Made by a program: the position numbers and the translations under genes. Below the pieces are notes generated by a model. It was not told the DNA's origin. It searched no databases and saw only the letters and a list, made by a program, of their open reading frames with translations. 64,000 nt of DNA. Origin: an uncultured Lachnospiraceae bacterium. GTDB taxonomy: Bacteria; Bacillota; Clostridia; Lachnospirales; Lachnospiraceae. The stretch is from positions 124,001-188,000 of the forward strand of contig CAJUEW010000003.1 of NCBI GenBank assembly GCA_910585465.1, written 5' to 3'. Of the stretch, positions 1 to 8,170 are shown one piece after another; position 1 is the first letter of the stretch; each line of letters begins with the position of its first letter.

Positions 1-332
1 AGATTGAAATTCAGGGAGCGCGCAAAATAAAGAAGCGTTTTCCGGAGGCGGTACTGCTGTTTGTGACAACAAAGGATGCACAGACTCTGAAGGAACGCCT
101 GCTGGGCCGCAAAACCGAGACGCCGGAAATCATTGAACAGCGTCTGGCAAGGGCTGCGCAGGAATCCGAAGGGATTGAAGAGTATGATTATCTGGTGGTG
201 AACGATGAACTGGATGTCTGCGTGGCAGAGATCCACTCTATCATCGAGAGCGAGCACCGGAAAATTGAATATAATATGGAACTTATTAACAGGGTCAGAG
301 ATGAATTGAGAAGTTTTTCGGAAGGAGAATAA
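1..332 (+). CDS. gmk: Guanylate kinase, C-terminal part (5' truncated by window)
   Basis: Guanylate kinase phosphorylates GMP to GDP with ATP in the cytoplasm. The reading frame is open from base 3, so the gene enters the window already in progress; a GTG at 63 is internal, not the start. Visible family signatures are EIQGARKIKKRFPEA, then the lid-like stretch RLLGRKTETPEIIEQRLARA and the conserved EYDYLVVND near the C-terminus. The N-terminal P-loop lies outside the window. rpoZ follows after 3 bases, the usual gmk-rpoZ pair of Firmicutes. Identification is secure; only the length is unknown. Confidence 0.95.
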   Translation, partial: IEIQGARKIKKRFPEAVLLFVTTKDAQTLKERLLGRKTETPEIIEQRLARAAQESEGIEEYDYLVVNDELDVCVAEIHSIIESEHRKIEYNMELINRVRDELRSFSEGE

Positions 333-335
333 AGT

Positions 336-605
336 ATGTTACATCCGTCTTATACAGACTTAATGAAAACCATCAACAGTGAAGTGGAGGAAGGTGACAC
401 ACCGGTAGTCAACAGTCGATATTCCATCGTTCTTGCAACGGCTAAAAGAGCAAGACAATTGATTGCAGGAGAGGAGGCATATGTGAGCAGCCGCGGTAAA
501 AAGCCGCTTTCCATTGCGGTAGAGGAGGTTGGCAAGGGTTTTGTGACAATTGAATCAGAGGTATCCGAAACGGATACGGAAGACAATGAAAATATACAGG
601 AATAA
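336..605 (+). CDS. rpoZ: RNA polymerase omega subunit
   Basis: This 89-residue protein is the small omega subunit that helps assemble the beta' subunit of RNA polymerase. It begins MLHPSYTDLM and carries the omega signature NSRYSIVLATAKRARQL (about residues 26-42), followed by KPLSIAVEEVGKG. An acidic tail closes the protein. It starts 3 bases after gmk behind a GGAAGGAG ribosome site that overlaps the end of gmk, so the two genes are translationally coupled. Confidence 0.95.
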   Translation: MLHPSYTDLMKTINSEVEEGDTPVVNSRYSIVLATAKRARQLIAGEEAYVSSRGKKPLSIAVEEVGKGFVTIESEVSETDTEDNENIQE

Positions 606-670
606 CACGGTTGGGGTAATGGGTCTTTAAGACAGGTGAGGTTGAAAAACTATAATTTGGGAGGCACGAT

Positions 671-2287
671 ATGATTGTAAGAGAAGGTAAGAGTGTTTTT
701 AAAGGAGTTGCAATCGGCAGCGTTTTTGTGTACCGGAAGGCAGAAAAAGCGGTCAATAAGGTGCAGATTGAAGATACCGCCGCAGAGCTTGCCCGTTTTG
801 AGGCCGCTAAGGAAAAGGCGATGGGACAGCTGAAGAGCCTTTATGAAAAAGCTCTGAAGGATGTGGGAGAAGAGGAAGCGATGATTTTTGATGTTCATCA
901 GATGCTTCTGGATGACCTGGATTATAATGAATCCATTACCGGTATTATTGAGAATGAGAAGATGAATGCAGAGTATGCTGTATTTATGACCGGTGAGCAG
1001 GTTGCAGCCATGTTCCTTAACATGGACGATGATTATATGAGAGGACGGGCCGCTGACATTCATGATATTTCCGACCGTCTGATTTCTATTTTGAACGGAA
1101 CACAGGTAAGTCCCGAGGCTATGCCGGAGCCTGTGATTATCGTGGCAGAGGATTTGGCCCCAAGTGAGACCGTACAGTTTGATAAGAGTAAGCTGCTGGC
1201 CATTGTAACCCAGAAGGGTTCGGCAAACTCCCATACAGCAATTCTTGCAAGAACTATGAATATTCCGTCTCTTGTGACAACGGATATTGAGATTGATCAG
1301 GAGTATCATGGGAGAACTGCTGTGGTAGACGGCTTTGCCGGTCTGATCTATCTGGATCCGGACGAAGAAACCATGAAAAAAATGGTGGAGAAAAAACGTA
1401 AGGCAGACGAGCAGAGAGCGCTTCTCCAGGAAATGAAGGGCAAAGAGACCGTAACCCAGAGCGGAAAGCACATCCATCTGTATTCCAATATCGGAGGCAT
1501 TAACGATGTGGATGCGGTTCTGGACAATGATTCGGAAGGTATTGGCTTGTTCAGAAGTGAATTTTTATATCTGGGCTGCGATGACTATCCAAGCGAGGAA
1601 GTACAGTTTAAAGCATATAAAGAGGTTGTATCCCGCATGAACGGGAAAAAGGTTATTATCCGTACACTGGATATTGGAGCAGACAAGCAGATTGATTATT
1701 TTGAACTTCCGAAGGAGGACAATCCGGCTCTTGGTTATCGTGCAATCCGTATCTGTCTGACGAGAGAAGAGGTTTTCAAAACGCAGCTTCGGGCACTATT
1801 CCGGGCCTCTGCTTTTGGCAATCTGGGGATTATGTTCCCGATGATTATTTCTGTGAAGGAGATTGAGAGGATTAAGGAGATCGTGGAGGAAGTGAAGCTG
1901 GAGCTTGCCAGAGAGGATGTGGCCACAGGCGAGGTAGAGCTTGGCATCATGATTGAGACTCCTGCAGCGGCTGTAATCAGCGATCTGCTGGCGCCGCATG
2001 TGGATTTCTTCAGTATCGGAACCAATGATTTAAGCCAGTACACATTAGCGATTGACCGCCAGAATCAGTCTTTGGACAGCTTTTTTGATCCCCATCATGA
2101 AGCGATTCTGCGTCTGATTCAGATGACCATCGAGAATGCTCACAAATATGGCGCATGGTGCGGTATCTGTGGCGAGCTGGGAGCGGATATGGAGCTGACT
2201 TCAAAATTTGTTCAGATGGGTATTGATGAGCTGTCTGTATCCCCCGGATATACACTGGAGCTTAGAAAACGCATCCGTGAATGCTAA
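671..2287 (+). CDS. ptsI: PTS enzyme I (phosphoenolpyruvate-protein phosphotransferase)
   Basis: Enzyme I takes phosphate from phosphoenolpyruvate and passes it to HPr, feeding all PTS sugar transporters. The 538 residues are slightly short of the usual 570 but contain every domain. The N-terminal swivelling domain has the phosphorylated histidine, His188, in GSANSHTAILAR. The C-terminal PEP-binding barrel has FRSEFLY, GIMIETPAA, the FSIGTNDLSQY loop and the catalytic Cys500 in CGICGEL. The start follows GGGAGG at 659-664. ptsH follows 45 bases downstream, so they form a ptsI-ptsH operon, reversed from the common ptsH-ptsI order. Confidence 0.96.
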   Translation: MIVREGKSVFKGVAIGSVFVYRKAEKAVNKVQIEDTAAELARFEAAKEKAMGQLKSLYEKALKDVGEEEAMIFDVHQMLLDDLDYNESITGIIENEKMNAEYAVFMTGEQVAAMFLNMDDDYMRGRAADIHDISDRLISILNGTQVSPEAMPEPVIIVAEDLAPSETVQFDKSKLLAIVTQKGSANSHTAILARTMNIPSLVTTDIEIDQEYHGRTAVVDGFAGLIYLDPDEETMKKMVEKKRKADEQRALLQEMKGKETVTQSGKHIHLYSNIGGINDVDAVLDNDSEGIGLFRSEFLYLGCDDYPSEEVQFKAYKEVVSRMNGKKVIIRTLDIGADKQIDYFELPKEDNPALGYRAIRICLTREEVFKTQLRALFRASAFGNLGIMFPMIISVKEIERIKEIVEEVKLELAREDVATGEVELGIMIETPAAAVISDLLAPHVDFFSIGTNDLSQYTLAIDRQNQSLDSFFDPHHEAILRLIQMTIENAHKYGAWCGICGELGADMELTSKFVQMGIDELSVSPGYTLELRKRIREC

Positions 2288-2332
2288 ATAAAAAAATGGA
2301 TATTAATAAAAAATGAAAAGGAGAATATAACT

Positions 2333-2590
2333 ATGAAATCATTTACTTACACCATTCAGGACGAACTTGGGATTCACGCAAGACCGGCAGGAATGCTGGC
2401 AAAGGCTGCAGCAGGCTGCAAGAGTGTTGTTACCATTGACAACGGAACCAAAAAGGCTGATGCTAAGAGACTGATGGCTATCATGAGCATGGGCGTGAAA
2501 AAGGGACATACAGTAACAGTAACTGTAGAAGGAGAGGACGAGGACAGCGCAGTGGCAGCTATGGAGGAGTTCTTCAAGACGAATCTGTAA
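2333..2590 (+). CDS. ptsH: HPr phosphocarrier protein, Arg at the regulatory Ser46 position
   Basis: HPr relays phosphate from enzyme I to the sugar-specific IIA proteins. The 85-residue protein has the catalytic His15 in GIHARPAG. In Bacillus HPr the regulatory serine lies in KSIMGVMSLG; the aligned segment here is KRLMAIMSMG, so position 46 is Arg (codon AGA at 2468-2470). HPr kinase could therefore not phosphorylate this site, and the classical HPr-Ser-P/CcpA catabolite signal would not pass through this copy. Ser52 of the same helix is conserved. The ribosome site AAAGGAG precedes the ATG, and a strong terminator follows. Confidence 0.93.
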   Translation: MKSFTYTIQDELGIHARPAGMLAKAAAGCKSVVTIDNGTKKADAKRLMAIMSMGVKKGHTVTVTVEGEDEDSAVAAMEEFFKTNL

Positions 2591-2604
2591 GAAAGTTGTG
2601 AAAG

Positions 2605-2635
2605 AAAGGTATTGCTTCGGCGATGCCTTTTTTTT
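2605..2635 (+). terminator. Intrinsic terminator of ptsI-ptsH
   Basis: An 11-bp stem (2605-2615 with 2620-2630, two G-U pairs) is closed by a TTCG tetraloop and followed by an uninterrupted T-run. This is a textbook Rho-independent terminator just after ptsH. Confidence 0.92.
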
Positions 2636-2647
2636 AATGGAAAAATG

Positions 2648-2656
2648 TGTTATACT
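2648..2656 (+). promoter_or_regulatory. Extended -10 promoter for the M16C peptidase gene
   Basis: TGT followed by TATACT (2651-2656) forms an extended -10 element about 50 bases before the start codon. The -35 region is only a T-run from the preceding terminator, so recognition would rely on the extended -10. Confidence 0.55.
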
Positions 2657-2703
2657 AAATCCAAATGTGTTCATACTACTAAAAAAGAGCTTTGGAGGAA
2701 ATG

Positions 2704-5628
2704 ATGACAATCGAACAGTTGACAGCTTATGAGCTGATACAAAAGGAACAGATACCGGAACTGAATTCTGTTGGATATCTGTTAAAGCATAAGAAGAGCG
2801 GGGCAAGGATTGCCCTTCTTGCAAATGATGATGAGAATAAGGTTTTCAGCATCGGGTTTCGTACCCCACCGTCGGACAGCACCGGAGTACCGCATATTAT
2901 GGAGCATTCAGTGCTCTGCGGTTCCAGGGATTTTCCGGTAAAGGATCCGTTTGTGGAGCTGGTGAAGGGTTCCTTAAATACTTTTCTGAATGCGATGACA
3001 TATCCTGACAAGACCGTATATCCGGTGGCAAGCTGTAATGCTCAGGATTTTCAGAATTTAATGCATGTGTACCTGGATGCGGTGTTCTACCCGAATATTT
3101 ATAAGGAGGAGAAAATTTTCCGTCAGGAGGGCTGGCATTATGAAATGGAGTCGGAAGATGATCCTGTTATTTATAATGGTGTTGTTTACAATGAGATGAA
3201 GGGAGCATTCTCTTCACCGGAGGATATGCTGGATCGGGAAATTATGACTACCCTCTACCCAGAGACCCCTTATTATTATGAATCCGGCGGCCATCCAAAG
3301 CATATTCCGGAATTGTCCTATGAAGGATTTCTGGAATTCCATCGGAAGTTCTATCATCCCTCCAACAGTTATATTTATTTATATGGAAATATGGATATGG
3401 CTGAAAAGCTGGCCTGGATGGATGAGCAATATTTAAGCCATTATGATTATCTGCCGGTGGATTCTTCTGTCCGTATGCAGAAGCCATTTGAAAGTATGGT
3501 TGAGCGGGTAATTGATTATCCTGTTTCGGCGGAGGAGTCTGCACAGAGTCAGGCTTATCTTTCCTATAATATGGTCATTGGCACATCACTGGATGCGGAG
3601 CTGTATCTGGCATTTCAGGTGCTGGAGTATGCTCTGCTGTCTGCCCCCGGGGCGCCATTAAAGCAGGCACTTCTGGATGCGGGAATTGGCAAGGATATTT
3701 TAAGCAGCTATGAAAACGGGATAGCACAGCCGTATTTTTCCATTATTGCAAAGCATGCGGAGGAAGAGCAGAAGGAGGCATTTATAAATACGGTCCGCAA
3801 AACTCTGACAGATATTGTAAAGAATGGATTTGACAGAAAGGCACTTCAGGCAGGGCTGAATTATTATGAATTCCGTTACCGGGAAGCGGATTTCGGCAAT
3901 TATCCAAAAGGGCTGATGTATGGGCTTCAGATGTTTGACAGCTGGCTCTATGATGAGAATCAGCCGTTCCTGCATCTGATTGCTCTGGACAATTTTGCTA
4001 AGCTGAAAGAAAGGGTAGCTACAGGAAGCGGATACTTTGAAAGGCTGATACAAACATATCTTCTGGATAATTCTCATGCGGCTGTACTGATCCTTCGTCC
4101 GGTGCCGGGACTGGAGGCGCAGGAGGAGGCGCGTGTGGAAAAGGAACTGGAAACTTATAAGTCAGGCCTGGATGCAGCGGCCCGCAAAAGACTGGTGCAG
4201 AGCACGATGGAATTGAAAAGATATCAGGATGAGCCATCACCGCAGGAGGATCTGGAGAAGATTCCGATGCTGCGGCGGGAGGATATCAAAAAGGAAGCAG
4301 CCCCTCTTAATAACGAGGAGCTTCAAGTGGATGGAACCGTGCTTCTCCATCAGAAGATATTTACCAGCGGGATCAGTTATATCCGGCTTTTGTTTGATGC
4401 GGGAGGGCTTCCGGAACATTTGGTTCCGTATCTTGGGATTTTAAAGCATGTACTGGGATATGTGGATACCGAGAATTACAGCTATGGAGAACTGTTCAAT
4501 GAAATCAACTGTCATACCGGTGGTATTACTTCTGTAATCAATCTATACGGAAATATGAGGGAGCATGATAAGTTTCGTGTCATGTTTGAGCTAAAAGCTA
4601 AGGTGCTCTGGGAAAAGACAGATTTTGCCTTTGCCATGATGCGGGAGATTCTGAACCGGACAAAGCTTTCGGATAAAAAACGGCTGTATGAAATTATTGC
4701 CCGGCTAAAATCCAGGCTTCAGATGTATCTCACATCTGCAGGTCATTCGGCGGCAGCTATGCGGGCGATGTCCAAATTTTCCCCGTCGGCCAGGATAAAT
4801 GACCAGATGAACGGAATTGCTTTCTACTGGGTGGTGGAAGAACTGGAAAAGCATTTTGAAGAACACTCCGAGGAGCTGATCCGAAATCTGACCTATGTAA
4901 TGGAAGCTGTTCTGCGTCCGGAAAATCTGATTGTAAGCTGCACATCAGAGCAGGATGGGCTGGAAGCAGTGAAAAAAGAGATTCCGGCTTTGAAAAAGGC
5001 GTTGTATACTCTGAAATCTCCGGAGAAAGTAAGAGAGCAGGAAAAACCGGAAGCAGATGTAAAAAAAGAGGGAATCAAGACCCCGTCTGCAGTTCAGTAC
5101 GTGGCCCGGGCCGGACATATCAGTCATTATACCGGAGCCTATCGGATATTAAAGGTAATTTTAAGCTATGAGTATCTTTGGATTCAGATACGTGTCAAAG
5201 GCGGTGCTTATGGATGTATGAGCGGTTTCGGCGTGTATGGAGACAGCTATCTGGTGTCCTACCGGGATCCGAACCTGAAGCAGACTAATGAAGTGTTTGA
5301 AAAAACCGCGGAATATGTGGAACAGTTTGATGCCAGTGAGCGGGATATGACCAAGTATATTATCGGAACCATCAGCGAACTGGATACTCCGCTGACTCCG
5401 TCTGCGTCCGGCAACCGTTCTATGTCCGCATGGCTGACTCATGCTACCCTGGAAGATTTTCAGAAAATACGGAATGAGGTACTGGAAGCTAGTCCTGCCG
5501 ATATCCGTAAACTGGCATCCGGCATTCGGGAGCTTTTAGCAGAGGAGAGCTTCTGCACCATAGGAAATGAAAGTAAGATAGAGAAGGAGAAGGAATTGTT
5601 TGACCGCACGGTCAGCCTGTTCCATTAA
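2704..5628 (+). CDS. M16C family zinc metallopeptidase (insulinase/presequence-protease type)
   Basis: A large peptidase of about 974 residues, the size of the PreP-like M16C family that degrades peptides inside a closed two-half chamber. The inverted zinc motif HIMEH lies near residue 64 and is followed by SVLCGSRDFPVKDPF. The distal zinc-ligand region YNEMKGAFSSPEDML lies near residues 160-175. The C-terminal half has the family RVKGGAYG element. The frame is open from a TTG at 2692, but GGAGG at 2694-2698 best serves the ATG at 2704. It has its own promoter and era follows after 3 bases. No signal peptide is present, so it is probably cytoplasmic. Its substrate is unknown. Confidence 0.9.
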   Translation: MTIEQLTAYELIQKEQIPELNSVGYLLKHKKSGARIALLANDDENKVFSIGFRTPPSDSTGVPHIMEHSVLCGSRDFPVKDPFVELVKGSLNTFLNAMTYPDKTVYPVASCNAQDFQNLMHVYLDAVFYPNIYKEEKIFRQEGWHYEMESEDDPVIYNGVVYNEMKGAFSSPEDMLDREIMTTLYPETPYYYESGGHPKHIPELSYEGFLEFHRKFYHPSNSYIYLYGNMDMAEKLAWMDEQYLSHYDYLPVDSSVRMQKPFESMVERVIDYPVSAEESAQSQAYLSYNMVIGTSLDAELYLAFQVLEYALLSAPGAPLKQALLDAGIGKDILSSYENGIAQPYFSIIAKHAEEEQKEAFINTVRKTLTDIVKNGFDRKALQAGLNYYEFRYREADFGNYPKGLMYGLQMFDSWLYDENQPFLHLIALDNFAKLKERVATGSGYFERLIQTYLLDNSHAAVLILRPVPGLEAQEEARVEKELETYKSGLDAAARKRLVQSTMELKRYQDEPSPQEDLEKIPMLRREDIKKEAAPLNNEELQVDGTVLLHQKIFTSGISYIRLLFDAGGLPEHLVPYLGILKHVLGYVDTENYSYGELFNEINCHTGGITSVINLYGNMREHDKFRVMFELKAKVLWEKTDFAFAMMREILNRTKLSDKKRLYEIIARLKSRLQMYLTSAGHSAAAMRAMSKFSPSARINDQMNGIAFYWVVEELEKHFEEHSEELIRNLTYVMEAVLRPENLIVSCTSEQDGLEAVKKEIPALKKALYTLKSPEKVREQEKPEADVKKEGIKTPSAVQYVARAGHISHYTGAYRILKVILSYEYLWIQIRVKGGAYGCMSGFGVYGDSYLVSYRDPNLKQTNEVFEKTAEYVEQFDASERDMTKYIIGTISELDTPLTPSASGNRSMSAWLTHATLEDFQKIRNEVLEASPADIRKLASGIRELLAEESFCTIGNESKIEKEKELFDRTVSLFH

Positions 5629-5631
5629 AGT

Positions 5632-6537
5632 ATGAATGAACAGAAGAGATCCGGTTTTGCCACATTGATAGGCCGGCCCAATGTGGGAAAATCTACACTT
5701 ATGAATCAAATCATCGGCCAGAAGATTGCAATTACATCCAATAAGCCGCAGACAACAAGGAACCGGATACAGACGGTGTATACCAGTGAAAAAGGACAGA
5801 TTGTGTTTCTGGATACGCCGGGTATCCATAAGGCAAAGAATAAGCTGGGCGAATATATGGTAACTGTGGCAGAGCGCACGTTAAAGGAGGTAGATGTGGT
5901 TCTCTGGCTGGTGGAGCCGACCACGTTTATCGGAGCAGGCGAGAGACATATTGCAGAACAGCTTTCGCGGATTCATACTCCGGTTATTCTTGTTATCAAT
6001 AAAATTGATACCGTGAAGAAGGAAGAGGTTTTAGCCTTTATTGACGCTTACCGGAAAATTTTGGATTTTGCGGAAATTGTACCTGTATCTGCGCTGAAGG
6101 GTTTGAATAAGGATATACTCATTGATGTGATCTACCAGTATCTGCCCTATGGCCCTATGTTTTATGATGAGGATACTGTGACGGATCAGCCTGTGCGCCA
6201 GATAGCCGCAGAGCTGATCCGGGAAAAAGCGCTGAAGCTTCTGGATGAGGAAATTCCCCATGGAGTTGCAGTATCTGTGGATTCCATGAAACAACGTTTT
6301 AAGGGGAGTATATGGGATATCGAGGCTACAATTGTATGCGAGAGGGATTCCCATAAGGGCATTATTATCGGAAAAGGCGGCGGGATGCTGAAGAAAATAG
6401 GTTCGGCAGCCCGTTATGAGATTGAAAAAATGCTGGACTCGAAAGTGAATCTGAAACTTTGGGTGAAGGTAAAAAAGGATTGGAGAGATTCCGATTTCCT
6501 TATGAGAAATTTTGGATACGACAAGAAAGAAGTATAG
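5632..6537 (+). CDS. era: GTPase Era
   Basis: Era is an essential GTPase that binds the 3' end of 16S rRNA during small-subunit maturation. The 301-residue protein shows the P-loop GRPNVGKS (residues 14-21), the effector region NKPQTTRNRIQ, DTPG, NKID and the SAL motif. The C-terminal KH domain has IIGKGGGMLKKIG. The start is 3 bases after the M16C stop, and recO follows with a short yqzL-like gene between them, the classical Firmicutes arrangement. Confidence 0.97.
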   Translation: MNEQKRSGFATLIGRPNVGKSTLMNQIIGQKIAITSNKPQTTRNRIQTVYTSEKGQIVFLDTPGIHKAKNKLGEYMVTVAERTLKEVDVVLWLVEPTTFIGAGERHIAEQLSRIHTPVILVINKIDTVKKEEVLAFIDAYRKILDFAEIVPVSALKGLNKDILIDVIYQYLPYGPMFYDEDTVTDQPVRQIAAELIREKALKLLDEEIPHGVAVSVDSMKQRFKGSIWDIEATIVCERDSHKGIIIGKGGGMLKKIGSAARYEIEKMLDSKVNLKLWVKVKKDWRDSDFLMRNFGYDKKEV

Positions 6538-6598
6538 GACCGGTCTGCTCCGGGGATTCTATGAACATACGATTAGGAAGAGACGGAGGTTCATGGAG

Positions 6599-6760
6599 AT
6601 GGATAGCTGGAGTCGATTTGCACACACCGGGGATATACGAGATTATCTGGCCTATAAGGATGAAGAGGTGAAGGCCAGGGAGGTAGAAGAAAGACATGAG
6701 CAGCCGGGCCTGTACAGTGACAGGAATCGTTTTGTCTGCCGCACCGGCAGGGGAATATGA
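6599..6760 (+). CDS. yqzL: YqzL-like small protein overlapping recO
   Basis: A 53-residue ORF begins MDSWSRFAHTGDIRDYLAYK. The pattern W-x-x-F-x-x-T-G-x-I-x-x-Y-L resembles YqzL, a short protein of unknown function that sits between era and recO in many Firmicutes. GGAGG at 6585-6589 is about 9 bases before the ATG at 6599; another ATG at 6593 is too close to it. The last 65 bases overlap recO in another frame, and only the first 20 or so residues look conserved. The call rests on motif and position. Confidence 0.65.
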   Translation: MDSWSRFAHTGDIRDYLAYKDEEVKAREVEERHEQPGLYSDRNRFVCRTGRGI

Positions 6761-7358
6761 CAAATTAATTGTTCTGCTGACAAAAGAGCTGGGAAAAATC
6801 CGTGCATTTGCAAGAGGAGCCAGAAGGCTTAACAATCCGTTGATGGCGGCTGCAAATGTGTTTGCGTTCGGTGAATTTCAGATTTATGAGGGCAGAACCT
6901 CCTACAGTATTTCTCAGGCCTGTATCCGGAATCATTTCGGAGAACTGATGCAGGACTTTGAAGGAGCGTGTTTTGGGCAGTATTTTCTGGAATTTGCGGA
7001 TTATTATACAAGGGAAAATGCAGACTGTATGGATTTTTTAAGGCTGGTTTATCAGTCCTTAAGGGCTTTGTCTGTGCCGGCTCTTCCGCGGATTCTGGTA
7101 AGATACATATTTGAACTGAAGGCAATGGTTTACAGCGGGGAATGTCCGCAGACCTTTGAGCAGTTTGCGGACTGGAACCTGAATGCATCCACTTTGTACG
7201 CGCTCCAGTATGTGGCGGCATCGCCGGAAGAGAGGCTCTATACATTTACATTGAGTGAGGAAGTATGCGGGGAATTTGGAAGGGTAGTAACATGGATGCG
7301 GGAAAGATATGTGGAACAGCGTTTCAAATCCTTGGAAATACTTGAAACATGTGTCTAA
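6696..7358 (+). CDS. recO: DNA repair protein RecO
   Basis: RecO works with RecF and RecR to load RecA on single-stranded gaps. The N-terminal OB fold is recognisable from TVTGIVLSAAPAGEYDKLIVLLTKELGKIRAFARGARR (here cited from about residue 7 onward in two parts: the GEYDKLIVLLTKE core and the ARGARR segment). At 220 residues it is slightly shorter than the usual 240-250, and its C-terminus lacks an obvious four-cysteine zinc motif. It overlaps the yqzL-like gene and ends inside a promoter for the next gene. Confidence 0.9.
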   Translation: MSSRACTVTGIVLSAAPAGEYDKLIVLLTKELGKIRAFARGARRLNNPLMAAANVFAFGEFQIYEGRTSYSISQACIRNHFGELMQDFEGACFGQYFLEFADYYTRENADCMDFLRLVYQSLRALSVPALPRILVRYIFELKAMVYSGECPQTFEQFADWNLNASTLYALQYVAASPEERLYTFTLSEEVCGEFGRVVTWMRERYVEQRFKSLEILETCV

Positions 7359-7370
7359 AATGTGTATAAT
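7342..7370 (+). promoter_or_regulatory. Promoter of the lipoprotein gene
   Basis: TTGAAA (7342-7347), a 17-bp spacer and TATAAT (7365-7370) form a near-consensus vegetative promoter straddling the end of recO. Confidence 0.8.
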
Positions 7371-7468
7371 GTCCACGTGTACACTGGATAGGATATGTTT
7401 TCTGGTAAAGATATTTATGCCGCTTTTGCATATGAAAGTATGTATTCTATAAACGAGGAGGTAGTTGA

Positions 7469-8056
7469 ATGAAAAAATGGGTTTCGGTTATTTGCATTTT
7501 CGCGGTTATGCTGACGGCTGCCGGCTGCAGCTCTTCTTTCCAGCCGTCCGTAACATCCATTTATATACAGGATAATGGAAAGATTACCCAGGCTATTGTA
7601 GAAAGCTTTGAGAAAGAGTATTACAGCAGTCAGGAGCTTCAGTCTATGGTTGAAAAAGAGGTGGATGCATATAACAGCAGTTACGGAGAAGAACGAATAA
7701 CTATTCAGAAGGCAGAGATTGAAGCTGACACGCTGTATCTTTTGATTGATTTTCAGGACGCGGATACATATGGGCAATATAATGAGGTTTACTGTTTCTC
7801 CGGCACAGTTGAGCAGGCGCTGGATGAAGGACTTTCGTTTGATATGATTTTTAAGGATACACAGTATGAGGAGTATTCTGCCGCGGATGTGACAGAGAAA
7901 AAAAGCAACTCTGTTGTAGTTCTGAAGGAGGAAGAAATTGTACAGCTTCAAAGTCCGGTAAAATATGTCAGCAATAATGTGGAAGTTATTTCTGATCGTA
8001 TGGTTCAGGTAATGCCGATTGAAAAAGAAGAGGAATATGCATATATTATTTATTAA
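7469..8056 (+). CDS. Conserved lipoprotein of unknown function
   Basis: The 195-residue product has a lipoprotein signal: positively charged MKKW, a hydrophobic core, and lipobox LTAAGC with Cys20. After cleavage it would be anchored on the outer face of the membrane. The mature part is acidic and mixed alpha/beta with no catalytic motif that I recognise. GAGGAGGT precedes the ATG, and it has its own strong promoter. Position between recO and glyS gives no functional clue. An imperfect hairpin follows at 8064-8094. Confidence 0.8.
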   Translation: MKKWVSVICIFAVMLTAAGCSSSFQPSVTSIYIQDNGKITQAIVESFEKEYYSSQELQSMVEKEVDAYNSSYGEERITIQKAEIEADTLYLLIDFQDADTYGQYNEVYCFSGTVEQALDEGLSFDMIFKDTQYEEYSAADVTEKKSNSVVVLKEEEIVQLQSPVKYVSNNVEVISDRMVQVMPIEKEEEYAYIIY

Positions 8057-8063
8057 GTGCAGA

Positions 8064-8094
8064 TCAAAAGGTTTTGCTGCGGGAAGCCTTTTGA
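8064..8094 (+). repeat. Inverted repeat after the lipoprotein gene
   Basis: TCAAAAGG (8064-8071) pairs with CCTTTTGA (8087-8094) around a 15-base loop. No T-run follows, so it may be a weak or Rho-assisted terminator or a 3' stability hairpin. Confidence 0.45.
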
Positions 8095-8170
8095 CCTTCA
8101 AAAACTACACTTTGCGGAAACACGAAGCTGATCAGAGAAATTATATTAATTAAAGTGAGGAGATTGTTTC

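Noticed and set aside
650..1477. Long antisense ORF over ptsI
   Set aside because: It is a shadow of the conserved ptsI frame with no ribosome site and no recognisable domains. The same holds for antisense ORFs over ppdK and glyS.
8057..8170. T-box leader for glyS
   Set aside because: The gap is only 114 bases and has no AGGGTGGNACCGCG-type sequence or terminator.
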